A DNA stretch of 64,000 nt from Diphasiastrum complanatum (GCA_029204225.1 CM055094.1:9095234-9159233); one strand, 5' to 3'; counted from the first letter of the stretch, positions 34,386-44,779 are shown. The notes: generated by a model not told the origin, from the sequence alone. Program-made: numbers and translations.

Positions 34386-35478
34386 GACAGATCTAGGTTG
34401 GTGGTGTTAGGTTACGAAAAGTTCATCTGCAAGGCCGTCACCACCATATCTAGGAAGATCAAGTCAGATCAAGCTAAATCTAGCCAAATCTGGCAAGATC
34501 AAAGAAGATCCAACAAGATCCAACAAGATTCAAGAGGAATCCAAGTCCAGATAGGATCAAGAGAGAAGTAGATCATCAGATTACACCAATAAGCCCCAAT
34601 TTGCATATCAGAGACCTCAATCTCAAAAACCGTGGCAAAATAAGGGCAAAGATCACCATCTATCAAGATTTTTAGATAATTACCTACAGTCAGATCTAAC
34701 ATGGATGTAATAGATTACTAGTTTGCAAAAGTTAAGAATCAGAGAATCTCAAGATCTCGTCGAAAAAACACTCTAAAAGAGCACTTTTTTCATGATTTTT
34801 GGAGATCCCCTTGGAGATAGCTCTTGAAACTTAGACGGTCACTAGATCTGACCCAAATGCATTTATAAAAATCTCTGTGAGAATTACTGATGGAAAAAAC
34901 ATCATTTTTTAGTGTGTGCAAGGGTTCCAAGGAGAAGAATCTTCAGAACCCTCGTAGAGCATCAAGATTATCAAACCAACCTTTGCAAAGGCCATAAATG
35001 AAATTAGAGTAGTAAAATTAGCCCGTCTACATGGTCTAATCTTGAAAATCCAACCACAAGAGCAAGTTGTGCGAGCATTCACTTCTTGCGAGGATTGAAC
35101 CCTCGCAAACTGTCTGAACCCTCATAGAACCTTTGCAGGGCAGTCAAATCACCTTCTTAACTCTCGCAGACTTCTCTGAGGTCTTAGAATTTTGTGAAAA
35201 AAAAAATTTGCCAAAATTTGAGTGGAACTGAACAAGGGAAAGTGAATTTCACCTAATACGCATTCTAAATTCCACTATATAAGGGCTGAATTCGAGTCAT
35301 TTGTCACCTTTCCTAGCGAAGCGCTGTTCAAATTTCGAACCAAAAATTTCCAATTTCTCCGAATGCAACCAAATTTTCTACAAGCCATCATCTACATACT
35401 GTCACTACCACTTTCACCATTTTTTTTTACTTTTTCTCACTCCTTCTTTATAACCAACTTTAACTATCACTGCTAACA
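34386..35478. other. Gypsy spacer between integrase and extra ORF
   Basis: No coding domain. CAAGATCC-type short repeats occur at about 34,480-34,560, and CTCGCA/CTTGCGAG-containing sentences at 35,060-35,180. The latter resemble the gypsy leader repeats at 48.0-48.5 kb, indicating a shared family. Confidence 0.45.
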
Positions 35479-37013
35479 TGGCCTCCTCATTTTCTAATGA
35501 CTCTAAAACCAAGCAGGTGATCCAGCGTGAGATACCATCAGCCACCCAGATTTGGCCCTTGCCTTCTGATGTCCTGATTAAACCATGGCTTTAGATTGCT
35601 GGCCCACTTCTTGAAACAATTAAGTTCTATCCAGCGCTTTTCAGCTCTGACATCAACATGGGCCTCGCCCTTCATGCTTACGCCACCTGAAATACGCCGA
35701 AGTTGCGTTTCCACTTCATGTACCAAGGTACCACGTACAAGGTATGGATTAACACAAACTCAATGGTCACTATTGGCATTATGTCCGGTGACCACCAGCC
35801 CATCTCTCATCATCAAGCAAAAGCCCTGATAAAACCTTTCGTCACCCAGACTGCACCAGAAATTCTAATCCAAACTAATAATGGGTACCTGATAGAGGCT
35901 ATCACGGAACTAGTCATTCAGGAGGCTGCGCATCTGTTGAACAACTTTTTGGTTGTTTCAACATTTGGCAAGGACATAATCCAGTCCACACTGCTAAGTC
36001 AGATTGTGGAGTCCTTTTTGGGATTCCTTGGTCCCACGGTTGTGCCATACGACTGGCATGCCTTTCTCATCCATGAACTAACAATCTCAATAAAGCCAAA
36101 CTCCCTAGAACATATTGTAGCAGGCCCCTTGTTGTGTAATTTTGTCTGTGCACTTCTCAAGGCCAAAGTGCGCAAGTTTCATCGTTCCAGCATCTTATCA
36201 TCCATTGTGCCACACACTAACCTATATCCTCCATCCACATCATCCACGTCTACCCAACCTGTAGTCATTGACACGATGGCCAGCAAAAGAATGTGTGGCA
36301 TTGCCCCCTCCACCTCATCCCCACCTACTACCAGACACCGCACCATCACCACCACACCAGTAATACCTCCGATTTTTACCACCGACGCTTCCTCGTCTGT
36401 ACAGCTCTCTACCACTATTTCTGTTTCCGTTTCTTTTTCTTCTGTTCAATCCACAACTGCTGTTTTTATTTCCATTCCCATCTCCTTTGTTGATCCTACT
36501 TCTACCTCTGTTTCTTTTCCTACCACCCCTTCAATTATCATCGCTTCTTCCATCCCCTCTGCTTCCACCGTTGTTCCTCTCCAGTTAAATAATACTGATT
36601 CACAATTGTCTCTAGACACCCTAGCGTGGATGTATGTCATAAACTTTTCACCACCACGCCAGACTACTTCAGTCTCATCTTCTCCTTCTGTCATCCACAC
36701 CACCTTACAGTTTCACTCTGTTCTCTCCATTCTCTCTTTTGGACAAATTGTCTCCACCCTTGTCTCCACTTCTGTTCCTCTCACACCACTCACTTCTCCA
36801 TTAAAGGTTGCCGAGGGTGACCAACTGTTGTTTGATGATGCATTTGTGCAAACTATTTTTATTCCATCGCCAGATCATGCAGATCCCACCGCACCTAATG
36901 ACAAGAGATCATTAGAGAAACTCATCGAACATGATGACGACGACACTATACATGTCATTGGGGCCACTACCTCACAAGCCCCTACAATGTACCAACCGTT
37001 CCAACAGACCTAG
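35479..37013 (+). pseudogene. Extra ORF of the gypsy element, 3' of integrase
   Basis: Starting at ATG 35,479 (MASSFSNDSKTKQ), the frame has stops at about 35,594 and 35,690 and then stays open for 436 codons (35,703-37,013). The first part is globular (DDxQPISHHQAKALIKPFV-like helices, then WHAFLIHELTISIKPNSLEH). The second part is a long Ser/Thr/Pro-rich region, and the end is acidic (LIEHDDDDTIHVIGA). Some plant gypsy lineages carry an additional ORF after pol whose role is unknown; that is the best fit. No membrane segment typical of an env-like protein is evident. A coiled-coil continuation follows at 37,016-37,960. Confidence 0.6.
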
Positions 37014-37015
37014 CG

Positions 37016-37960
37016 ATGGCCTACCAAGCCTTGGGGACATTCACCCAAGATGCGGTAGCAGCCAAAGCCTCATTGGATAGTCGAGTACTGCATCTAACAA
37101 TCAACAACACGCAGCTATGAGCAGAAATCATCAAGCTGCAGCAAGAGCTAATAATTGCTCAGCAACAGAAGCAGGACGGGCACCGAGAGATCCTAAAACT
37201 GTAGCAAAAGGAGGACGGCCTCAATCAGTATATTCAGAACCTCTCCAAAGCGCTAACGAATGCTTTCACAAAGGTGTACGAGCTTCAGTCTGAAGCATCC
37301 CAATGGCTTGCCCCCCTCCAGACGCAACTCCATATATATGAAACAGAAAACACACGCCTGGGAGCGGAGGTGCAAGCATTGCAAAGCAAAAAACTTGTTT
37401 GGTTAGCTCACTCGCACTTGCCTCAAGGCCACTCTCTCAAGCAAAGATGAATCTTTTCAAGCATCAGGTGCAGGTCTACAATCAAACTTTGAACAGCTAC
37501 CAAGCGGAGTTTGGGCTAGTGCAACTCAGGAGCTCGCCCAGGCCAAACAAGCCCTCAAGGCTTCTCAAAAATTTATAGAGCAGAAAGCTCAGCCAACCCT
37601 AGTGGTAATTCCAGTGCCACCTCTTTTTTATACTGCCCAGGTTGTCAGAAATGGTGAACTCCTGCAACTTTGTCGCAGCACGAACAAGACATGCAGGTTG
37701 AACGAGAACGATTCGCGACAGTCAACATGTCTTTGACTCGAATCATGAACAATTTGTGAATCATTCGCGAATCACAAACACACCTCCAGGACCACAAACT
37801 ACAAAAGGGACGCAAAACAAAAACTACGAAAAGAAACAAAAAGAATGAAAGCAAACGGGAGATTATGAATCAAACAAAGAAAAATCTTTTGCGCTGCCAA
37901 CTGGCAGCTCAATGGGCTTCATGCCCAGCTGAAACGACTAGCAACGACAAAGAGTAACTA
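37016..37960 (+). pseudogene. Coiled-coil continuation of the extra gypsy ORF
   Basis: After one stop the plus frame continues MAYQALGTFTQDAVAAKASL and long helical stretches rich in Gln, Glu, Lys and Leu (IIKLQQELIIAQQQKQDG, LQTQLHIYETENTRLGAEVQ). Several stops and frameshifts occur. It resembles the C-terminal coiled coil of the same extra protein. The copia LTR at 37,967 interrupts it. Confidence 0.5.
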
Positions 37961-37966
37961 ACTAGT

Positions 37967-38438
37967 TGATTAGTGCTAACTAGTCTAGTAATTTGATGTT
38001 TAGCTATCTTGTAAACTCCACATAGTGGAGCTATAAACGATCCTCTCTGTATCATAACTAAGTGATGAGAATACAGAGATCTGTAAGAGACAGAGAGAGA
38101 CGTAGCAAATAGAGTAAGAAAGTAAAGACACCATAGTTGTGCATGAAAGTCTGTCAACGAGCAGAACACAACGTAAGAGTAGAGTATCAATCCGCCAACG
38201 AGCGAGACACTGACGATCTCACTCCAAAACCAAACTAACAATATGGTCGCTCTATTTTTGTGTATCTCTTTGTCTTGTGACGTGTGTCTTGATTGCTAGA
38301 ATAAAATATGTTCTGTGATAAGAGTTGAGTGTCTGAGATCCTGTAAGGACTTTCCCACAAAAAGATAATTCAAAGAAAGAAAATTGTTCGCGAAAGAGAA
38401 GCAGAAGACAAACATGAAACAGTGTTGCCTCTACGACA
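37967..38438 (+). repeat. Copia 5' LTR inserted in the gypsy extra ORF
   Basis: It runs from TGATTAGTGC to CTACGACA just before a perfect PBS. The right end (CA) is firm because of the PBS. The left end (TG at 37,967) is a best guess and could be a few bases off. Confidence 0.6.
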
Positions 38439-38451
38439 TGGTATCAGAGCC
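38439..38451 (+). promoter_or_regulatory. Primer binding site, initiator tRNA-Met type
   Basis: TGGTATCAGAGCC directly follows the LTR end. This is the standard plant copia PBS. Confidence 0.9.
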
Positions 38452-38503
38452 AACAAGTTGTCACTACTGATATCCCAACAATGATTCTTCTAGATAACAT
38501 AAT

Positions 38504-39070
38504 ATGGCTACGAAAATCCAGACCAGAGTAGCAATCAGTCTCGATGGCGCCAATTACAGAATCTAAAAATTCAAAATCAAAACACTCTTGAAAGACGAAG
38601 GCATCTGGTCATTGACCGAGCTCTCAGAGGTGCAGCCTCCAGAGGGAGACCCGAGGAGAGCTGAATGGATCAGAAAGGATGAGCGCGCAATGGCGATCAT
38701 CGTTTCGTCCATAAATGAAGATCTACTCATGCAAATTGAAGACTACGAAAGCAGTCATGTAGCGTGGGAAAGATTAAAGCAAAAGTATGAAGTGAGGACT
38801 GCAGCTTCAGTCATGCACCTTCACAATCAGCTGCAATCAATACGGTGGGATGGCAACCAGTTGGATCTGCACGTTGAGAAGATCAGAATGATGTTCACTC
38901 AACTCGCTGCATCAAGATAGGAGCACCAGGTCCCAGCACCACAACAGCTAATGTACTTCATGAAATCTCTACCGACATCCTATCAGCCGCTGAGAATGCT
39001 CATACTGAGTCTACCAAATATGACATTCGACAAAGCAGTCAGTCTTGTTAAAACATCCCCCAAGACCTCC
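38504..39070 (+). pseudogene. Copia gag (UBN2-type), 3' truncated
   Basis: It starts MATKIQTRVAISLDGANYRI 65 bp after the LTR, has one stop early, then a 110-codon open stretch (38,588-38,920) with RAEWIRKDERAMAIIVSSI, AWERLKQKYEVRTAAS and the LxxQLQSIRWDGxQLDLH helix typical of copia gag. After a stop at about 38,918 it goes on with LMYFMKSLPTSYQPLRML and FDKAVSLVKT and then ends abruptly near 39,070. The rest of the element (zinc knuckle, pol, 3' LTR) is missing. The capsid-like protein would form particles. The copy lies directly upstream of the unusual DDE gene at 39,417. Confidence 0.8.
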
Positions 39071-39260
39071 AATAGAGAATGAGCATAAAGAACACAATAA
39101 AGGAGTGCAGTGGACGAAACCGTCCCAACCAATCCTAGATCGTCTGATCTAGCCCCTGAGCTCTAGGGAGTATGGCAAGTCTCAATGATAGTAAGCGCTT
39201 ACCAATCCGATAGCATAACGGCTGCAGACTCTCAATGAATCAAATGGACACAGGATGGGG

Positions 39261-39268
39261 TATATATA
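39261..39268 (+). promoter_or_regulatory. TATA-like box upstream of the DDE-like gene
   Basis: GGGGTATATATAGAGAG lies about 150 bp upstream of the ATG at 39,417. It could serve that gene or belong to an unidentified LTR; on the minus strand it also reads as a TATA box. Confidence 0.35.
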
Positions 39269-39416
39269 GAGAGAGGCCCCTCCCTTGCCTGTCTATGCAA
39301 TGAAAGGTCATTTCAAACTTTTCCAATTAATTTTTTTTTAATTAAGATGAGTTTTAATAGCTTACAAGATATATAACAAGTTGGTTTTCTACTAAATTAA
39401 TCTGTCAATTATTAAG

Positions 39417-42100
39417 ATGTCTAAATATCATCTCCATATTGATCTTCCCACAGAATATGCTCCACTGTCGAGAAAAATCTGAAAGGATCCACCTTACCAG
39501 CCCACCAAAGGACGGAAGACAAGAAACATTGTGATCTATGGGTTGTTGGAAGTTTGTATCTAATCGATCCAAGCTCAATGCAACATCCAAATTTTAGATC
39601 GGTCACACAACTCATACTGTTTTTGTGTGAAGGACACAATGGTCTATTGGGTTATTGTGAAAGATTGAAAAGTTATGGCATTAGTAATTCAATGAAAAAA
39701 ATCCATTGTTTAGAAAATATGTTGAATGGTTTGCTTACTAACTACCGAGAAAAAGAAACTCTTTTTTTGCAAACAAAAAAAGAGAATGAAATCTTGAAGA
39801 TAGATAATGCTCGTTTGCAAGATATTATATTAAACCTTAACCAAGAAACTGATAATATGAAACTAATTATACAAACATTGTGTACCTCATATTGTGAAAT
39901 AAATGTAGAAGTAAACACATTACGGAAGAAAATACTGAACAATAAGCGAAAAAGAGTTATTTTAAAAAGTATTGACGAGCTTTCAACAAGTGGGGGGTCA
40001 ACGGAAAAAAAGAATATATGCTTTCAAGTAAGATTATGTTTTAAAATATTCATGTGTTTTGTTTCATCTAGCACTCAATGGTTGTGAAATGTTTTTTTTT
40101 CTAAATCTTATTTTTATTTTGCAGATCAGCTTTAGTCACCAATGAAAATCTGAAAGACAAGGAAATGATTGGAAAGTCTTTGAGTGCAGTACTTACAACC
40201 AAGTGAACGACGAGTCTACTTGGAAATCAACGATATTCTCGAATCAAGTCCAAGATTGCAGAGGCCCTTATGGGCGAAGTAGGCAAGATCATTGACCGAA
40301 AATTGATACAAGGAGCATGTGATTATTCTGGTATTAGCAGGGATGCATATGACATAATGTTTAAAATTATCAAAGAGGCATTTGAACAAGTACATATAAA
40401 AAAATTTCCTATTCCCCGGCCCTTTCAAATCAAATTAGAGAGGGATGTGGTAAACAAAGGTTTGCAAAACATCATTGGTATTCCATATAAATGAAATTTA
40501 TAGCTTAAAACATGGCACTTTGTCATATGATTCTACCAACAATATGTTTGTAGATCTGAATCATTCACTGAGATTTATTGTAAAGTTTTATGGAATCACA
40601 AATGAAAGTGTTGAAAAATTGATATTAGTTCTCAAGTTAGATGAATCAGAAGTAATAAAGGGACAAAGGTTGGAAAGGGTTAGTGTTACACTTATGAATG
40701 GAGCATTAAACAATATGATAAACTCGGAGAGTCTTGATTTCAGTGTGCAGTCCGAAAATGATATTTGGTGGTTGGCAACTTTCCAGGTTTAAATCTATTC
40801 TAATGAGTACTAGCAACTAAATCATTTCGAGAATTAATGGTTTTGTGTTTTAAGCTAATATTGTTTTGTTATTATAGGTCTGAGTTCAATTCTCCTAAAA
40901 TAGTTCATGATTTTGTGTTTCAAACAGGTTTTAAAAGAAGATCATGACATTCTATTTTGGATTTTTAGTAAAACAAAATATCCAGAGATAATTAAGAATC
41001 ATATGAGCGACACACCACTCAATGTTCCTGGAATAGGTGAATTTAAGGTGGAATGGCATTTGGTTGGAGACCTGAAGTCGTTGAAGTGCATGTTCAAGGT
41101 CTCACATGGAGCAAATCCAAAAGATACATGCCTCTATTGCATGAAAACTACACATGACATGTTGAAGAGCACGAGAGTTTCAAGGGATATAGAAGATCTG
41201 ACTTGGAAACGTGTATTACCGATTTCGCTTAAAAATGTTCACATTTGTACACTACATGGAGAGGTTAGAATTATCAAAAAATTGACATACCTTCATATTT
41301 GGTTTGCTTGGAATAGTAAGCGAGATTCATTAGCCAAAAAGGCAATAGCTCGTTGGAAGAAGTTTTATCAAAAGCGGGACTTCATAAAGGACACGTTAAA
41401 ATACAAAAGGACGAGAAGCTTTCAGGGAAAACGAGAAACATCCCATGCAAACCAAGTATAGGAGGATCCAAAGCTCATCGTTTCTTATCAAATCATTTCG
41501 GAAAACCGACTAAAATCCAGTACTCAATTTGGATAGATGTACTCAGTGCCACAAAGGATTTTGAAGAAAAAGGAACAACGAAGATTAAAAAAGTTGAAGT
41601 CTGGACAAAGCTTGACAACATGGTCAAATTGCTCAGAAAAGATAAAATGTCTGCTACGGATGTCCTACTAATTGAGAAATCAACAATTGAGTTTGTGGAT
41701 GCAGTTAAAGACATCTGGGGTGAAGATCATATTATGCATTATATGGTAAATCTCTTTTCAATGTAACTAACTCTTCGATTTATAATCTCATTGCACATAT
41801 GCTAAATTTAAAATGATTAATATGACAATATTTGTATCTCTGATATTGCAGCTAATTTTATGACATCATGCATCATTTTTTTCAAAAGCTTACGGTAGTC
41901 TAAGTATTTGGTCATCACAAGGAATGGAGAAATCGCATTGGCAAGCCAGAGCAGCATTTCATCGAAATACACAACACGGTGGAACATCTCAAAAAAATAG
42001 TTACATCATCCGGTTATTTCAATGGTTCTACAGGCGTATTCAAATCCGATATAAAACTAGATCAACAAATTACAGAAATTCAGAAAGGCGTGTAAATTTA
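39417..42100 (+). pseudogene. Unusual DDE transposase-like gene with three introns, decayed
   Basis: I cannot name the family. ATG 39,417 is supported by a second copy at 47,651 that begins at the same place. The N-terminus (SVTQLILFLCEG) is followed by a coiled coil (39,690-39,940). Introns: 40,029-40,124, 40,787-40,927 and 41,746-41,851, all GT-AG and AT-rich. After intron 2, a strand HLVGDLKSLK (Asp codon 41,069) precedes CLYC (41,129-41,140) by about 17 residues, then LHGEVRII. After intron 3 come DIMHHFF and, about 20 codons on, SIWSSQGMEKSH with Glu at 41,927, then QHGG. An Asp, a CX2C insert, His pairs and a late W-S-x-G-x-E helix is the layout of RNase H-fold transposases with a zinc insert, such as RAG1/Transib. 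Similar motifs occur, from memory, in unannotated invertebrate and fungal proteins. At least one stop (about 40,207) and two or three frameshifts break it. The convergent minus gene at 42.5-43.8 kb may be its partner. Confidence 0.55.
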
Positions 42101-42237
42101 TAGACGAAAATAATATTGATGCAAGACTCAACCCATAGTAATTTTCATGATATCAGACGAAAAAAGTATATGTAGTATATTGCATCATTTGTAGTACAAT
42201 GCAAGGCAAAATCATTGTTTCTCTTTGTCTTTAACGA

Positions 42238-42483
42238 TCAGCTTTGTTGTGTGTCATGAAGAAATTTTTTTCTATCATATGGATCTAGAAAATCAATCGA
42301 TCTTCTTTTGCTCAAGTCAATGTATCTAGAGAAAACAGCTAAGGAGGAAGTCCTTTTCGGAACTTCCTCAACTACATAGCCAAATACTTTTATGACAATG
42401 TCTCTCTTCGCAAAAATAATTTTATATGTATTTGGAGGGTATTTATGCCCGTTCGAGAAATAGGATAACGCTTTAATTGCCAT
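42238..42483 (-). CDS. Unidentified 81-codon frame between the convergent genes
   Basis: Lys/Arg/Tyr-rich frame (KYPPNTYKIIFAKRDIVIKV, then KRTSSLAVFSRYIDLSKR) with ATG at 42,483 and stop at 42,238. It lies 40 bp beyond the end of the minus gene's last exon (42,526) on the same strand, and so could be a further remnant of it. No domain recognised. Confidence 0.25.
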   Translation of the reverse strand: MAIKALSYFSNGHKYPPNTYKIIFAKRDIVIKVFGYVVEEVPKRTSSLAVFSRYIDLSKRRSIDFLDPYDRKKFLHDTQQS

Positions 42484-42525
42484 TATTATTGTTGCAGCAT
42501 CTAGCTATGATGAATGCAAATCTCT

Positions 42526-43767
42526 TTATTTACAAAGCACTTTAAATAATTGGACAGGGATGAATCCCTTTGTCGTGATCCCTAGCCTTCCCTCAAATAT
42601 CTCTGCCTTGTTGCAAAGGCATCCACCTCCACAGTAGCCTGTAAAATACGAGCAAAGGTCACATGTCTTGAAAAAATGAATAACTATATTTGAATAAAAA
42701 TCTCATTAAGATAAAACCAGATTTACCTACCAGATCACGCTCATCAACGTCAATAAGTGCAGCAGTATGTAGATCATGACCAGCAACAATGGTCGTCAAA
42801 ACACATATCTGCTTCGGATTTTAAAAAATTCCTCCTCACAGGGCAAATTTGCCTAGTATGCCCTCCTTTTAGACATGATTGACTGTAGTGCTTCAGTCCC
42901 ATCCATCCATTCATCTTCGTCTTTGTAATCAATATAAGCATGTAGATCATCATCACCATCGAGATCTATGAAGTCTCCGAATTCTTCGATGAAATTAGAC
43001 AAAATTGATAATATTTTGTCCTCCCTCATATCAAGAACATCTCCAACATCATTCAGTGAGAGGTATGCGACACTATTCATGTAATACACTGGAAAATCGA
43101 GGAGAGTCTTGGTTTTCTCATATGGATTCACGTCAGATAAGGGAGAAATGGACAATGCACGAGACTCAGCTGGGTTGTACATTGATGCCAATCTTGTCTC
43201 CTCGTCAATACCCAAGGCGTCATCAACAATAGCTGACTCTGATATCACAGAATCAGTTGATGATGAGATACTTTCAATGCTAAGCCTCAAAGTTCTTGCC
43301 TCATCAAGAACAAGAGCAAAAAGATAAAACACAAAGCCCATGCCATTCTGCAAAAAACGACATGATCGATTGTGCTGGTCACAATGGACCACACGTTTAA
43401 AATCACTCACGATTTTCGTAAATCGTCGGTTGTGGGTTTGCTTTGAAGATGGGTGGGCAAGTACTAGGTCATGGAAATGGATGAATCATAAATTATCCAT
43501 TATCAACATAGACTGATTCAGACTATCATAATACTCTTTATACAACGTTGGAAAATAGGATTTATGTTCTGATCCAAACCTCTCAATATCAAAAGACATA
43601 TTGAAATACATCTTATAGTAAACTATGTAGACATCAACACCGGATTCAATGAGGAAGGTGTGCAACGCAGAATCAAAAGTATTAGAGGATGAGGTGACCA
43701 TCTCAAAAGTATGACCAATAGGGCTGAGTATCGCTACGATGCGGGTTTGCAGGGAGTAAGAAGACAA
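42526..43767 (-). pseudogene. Unidentified minus-strand gene convergent to the DDE-like gene
   Basis: From ATG 43,767 the minus frame runs to 42,853 with only one stop (TGA, 43,486-43,488), about 304 sense codons. The start reads MSSYSLQTRIVAILSP. Middle parts are KRVVHCDQHNRSCRFLQNGM (two Cys, two His, possibly metal binding) and a Ser-rich acidic region (SIESISSSTDSVISESAIVDD). It ends in an acidic stretch (FGDFIDLDGDDDLHAYIDYKDEDE). A frameshift then leads to HDLHTAALIDVDERDLVG, a GT-AG intron (42,726-42,639), and a last exon with YCGGGCLCNKAEIFEG ending at 42,526. I do not recognise the family. Its tail-to-tail position with the DDE-like gene fits the second gene of a two-gene DNA transposon, but this is inference. 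Confidence 0.4.
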
Positions 43768-43848
43768 TAGGCGGCCATCTCAAAAGTATGACCAGTAGGG
43801 CCGAGTATCGCTACGACGCGGGGTGGCAGGGAGTAAGAAGACAATCAA
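43698..43848. repeat. 77-bp tandem duplication at the start of the minus gene
   Basis: CCATCTCAAAAGTATGACCA... occurs at 43,698 and again at 43,775 with a handful of substitutions. Each unit contains GAGTATCGCTACGAYGCG, a relative of the GCGATATC palindromes nearby. The left unit holds the predicted start codon of the minus gene. Confidence 0.9.
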
Positions 43849-43853
43849 GAAAT

Positions 43854-43905
43854 CCTCGCGTGACGGTGATATTGGTGAATGACTTGATATCGAAACGACG
43901 CGAGG
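43854..43905. repeat. Imperfect palindrome CCTCGCGT...ACGCGAGG
   Basis: CCTCGCGTGACGGTGATATT and its imperfect complement AATATC/GATATCGAAACGACGCGAGG face each other over 52 bp. The same element, inverted, occurs at 44,556-44,711. Confidence 0.8.
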
Positions 43906-44124
43906 GATCTTAGATCGTCTAGAATCTGTGAAAGATTCTTGCGTGGTAGTGATACTGCAAAGAAATAGTAGTGTTCACACACAAAGAACTACAAGGAGTG
44001 AAAATCCAAAATTTAGTGAAATGTTTTAACTAATCAAACAACATTTATATAGCTAAAACCAATAAAATCCAAACCGTACACTCGTCGATCCAACAACGGA
44101 TTAGATCTATGGTGCGTAGTACAA

Positions 44125-44450
44125 TCGTCCACATGTGCGAGACCACACGTGCTACAATACATTCGGCCACGTGCCCACACGTGCGAGCTAACACGTGCCA
44201 GAACACATGTCACCAAACCATTCGACCACGTGGCCACACATGCGGATACAGAAGTGTGGTCCCACATGTCAGATATTGATTGGGCCATGTGACCACACAT
44301 GTAAGAACACATGTGGTTGATCCATTCGGCCATGTGTCCCCACGTGGGATCCCACACGTGTTGATGTAGACGTGTAGTTTCACATGTGCGTATACAGACG
44401 TGTGGTTTCACATGTCAGCTACTGATTGGGCCACGTGTCGCTGGTATTCA
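44125..44450. repeat. CACGTG/CACATG-rich degenerate tandem block
   Basis: Eight CACGTG sites and many CACATG/CATGTG sites lie in about 325 bp, in units that often begin CATTCGGCCACGTG and contain ACACATG or CACACGTG. CACGTG is the core G-box bound by bHLH and bZIP factors in plants. The long His/Cys/Trp-rich minus frame at 44,034-44,411 is produced by this repeat. Confidence 0.85.
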
Positions 44451-44555
44451 CACATGCCAACTTTCTTCCCCTATATAAGTCCATTCTCGAGGATTGTACA
44501 TGTTTTCTCATAATTTGTTGTCATGTTTGATTGCTTTCATACGACCTGCATTCGT

Positions 44556-44775
44556 GATATCGCCATCACGCGAGCGACCTCCTCCCCAGGCCTGTTCCTT
44601 CCACCCTCTCGCGTCGTAGCGATATCAGCCTGACTTTCCCAGTATTGCCATCACACAAGCCCTTGCCTCTCCCCGCCTGACTCTGCCACTCTCTTGCGTC
44701 GTAGTGATATCACCCTTAGAGTTCTCAGTGTCTCTTCTACTGTGTCTATGTCCTTGCGTGGTATAGATATCCGGC
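44556..44775. repeat. GATATCGC...GCGAG / CTCGCGT...GCGATATC repeat, about 2.5 units
   Basis: GATATCGCCATCACGCGAG (44,556-44,574) is followed 33 bp later by CTCGCGTCGTAGCGATATC (44,608-44,626), its imperfect complement. A second, weaker pair follows at about 44,643 and 44,691-44,711, and a third half at about 44,750. The whole reads outward toward the histone-like copy at 44,780. A mirror-image set lies at 43,730-43,905. Confidence 0.8.
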
Positions 44776-44779
44776 CTCA

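Noticed and set aside
36179-36703. Minus-strand frames of 78 and 85 codons
   Set aside because: Shadows of the Ser/Thr-rich extra gypsy ORF; Val/Gly/Glu bias results from the complement of Thr/Ser/Pro codons.
41253-41262. LHGE as the second catalytic acidic residue of the DDE-like protein
   Set aside because: The Asp in GDLKSLK, spaced before CX2C, fits that role better; the LHGE site is left as an unassigned conserved-looking motif.
39137-43920. TAGATCGTCT present at about 39,140 and 43,910 as possible element ends
   Set aside because: It is in direct, not inverted, orientation and only 10 bp long; too weak to define borders.
44034-44411. 125-codon minus-strand frame rich in His, Cys and Trp
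   Set aside because: Produced by the CACGTG/CACATG repeat block; not a zinc protein.
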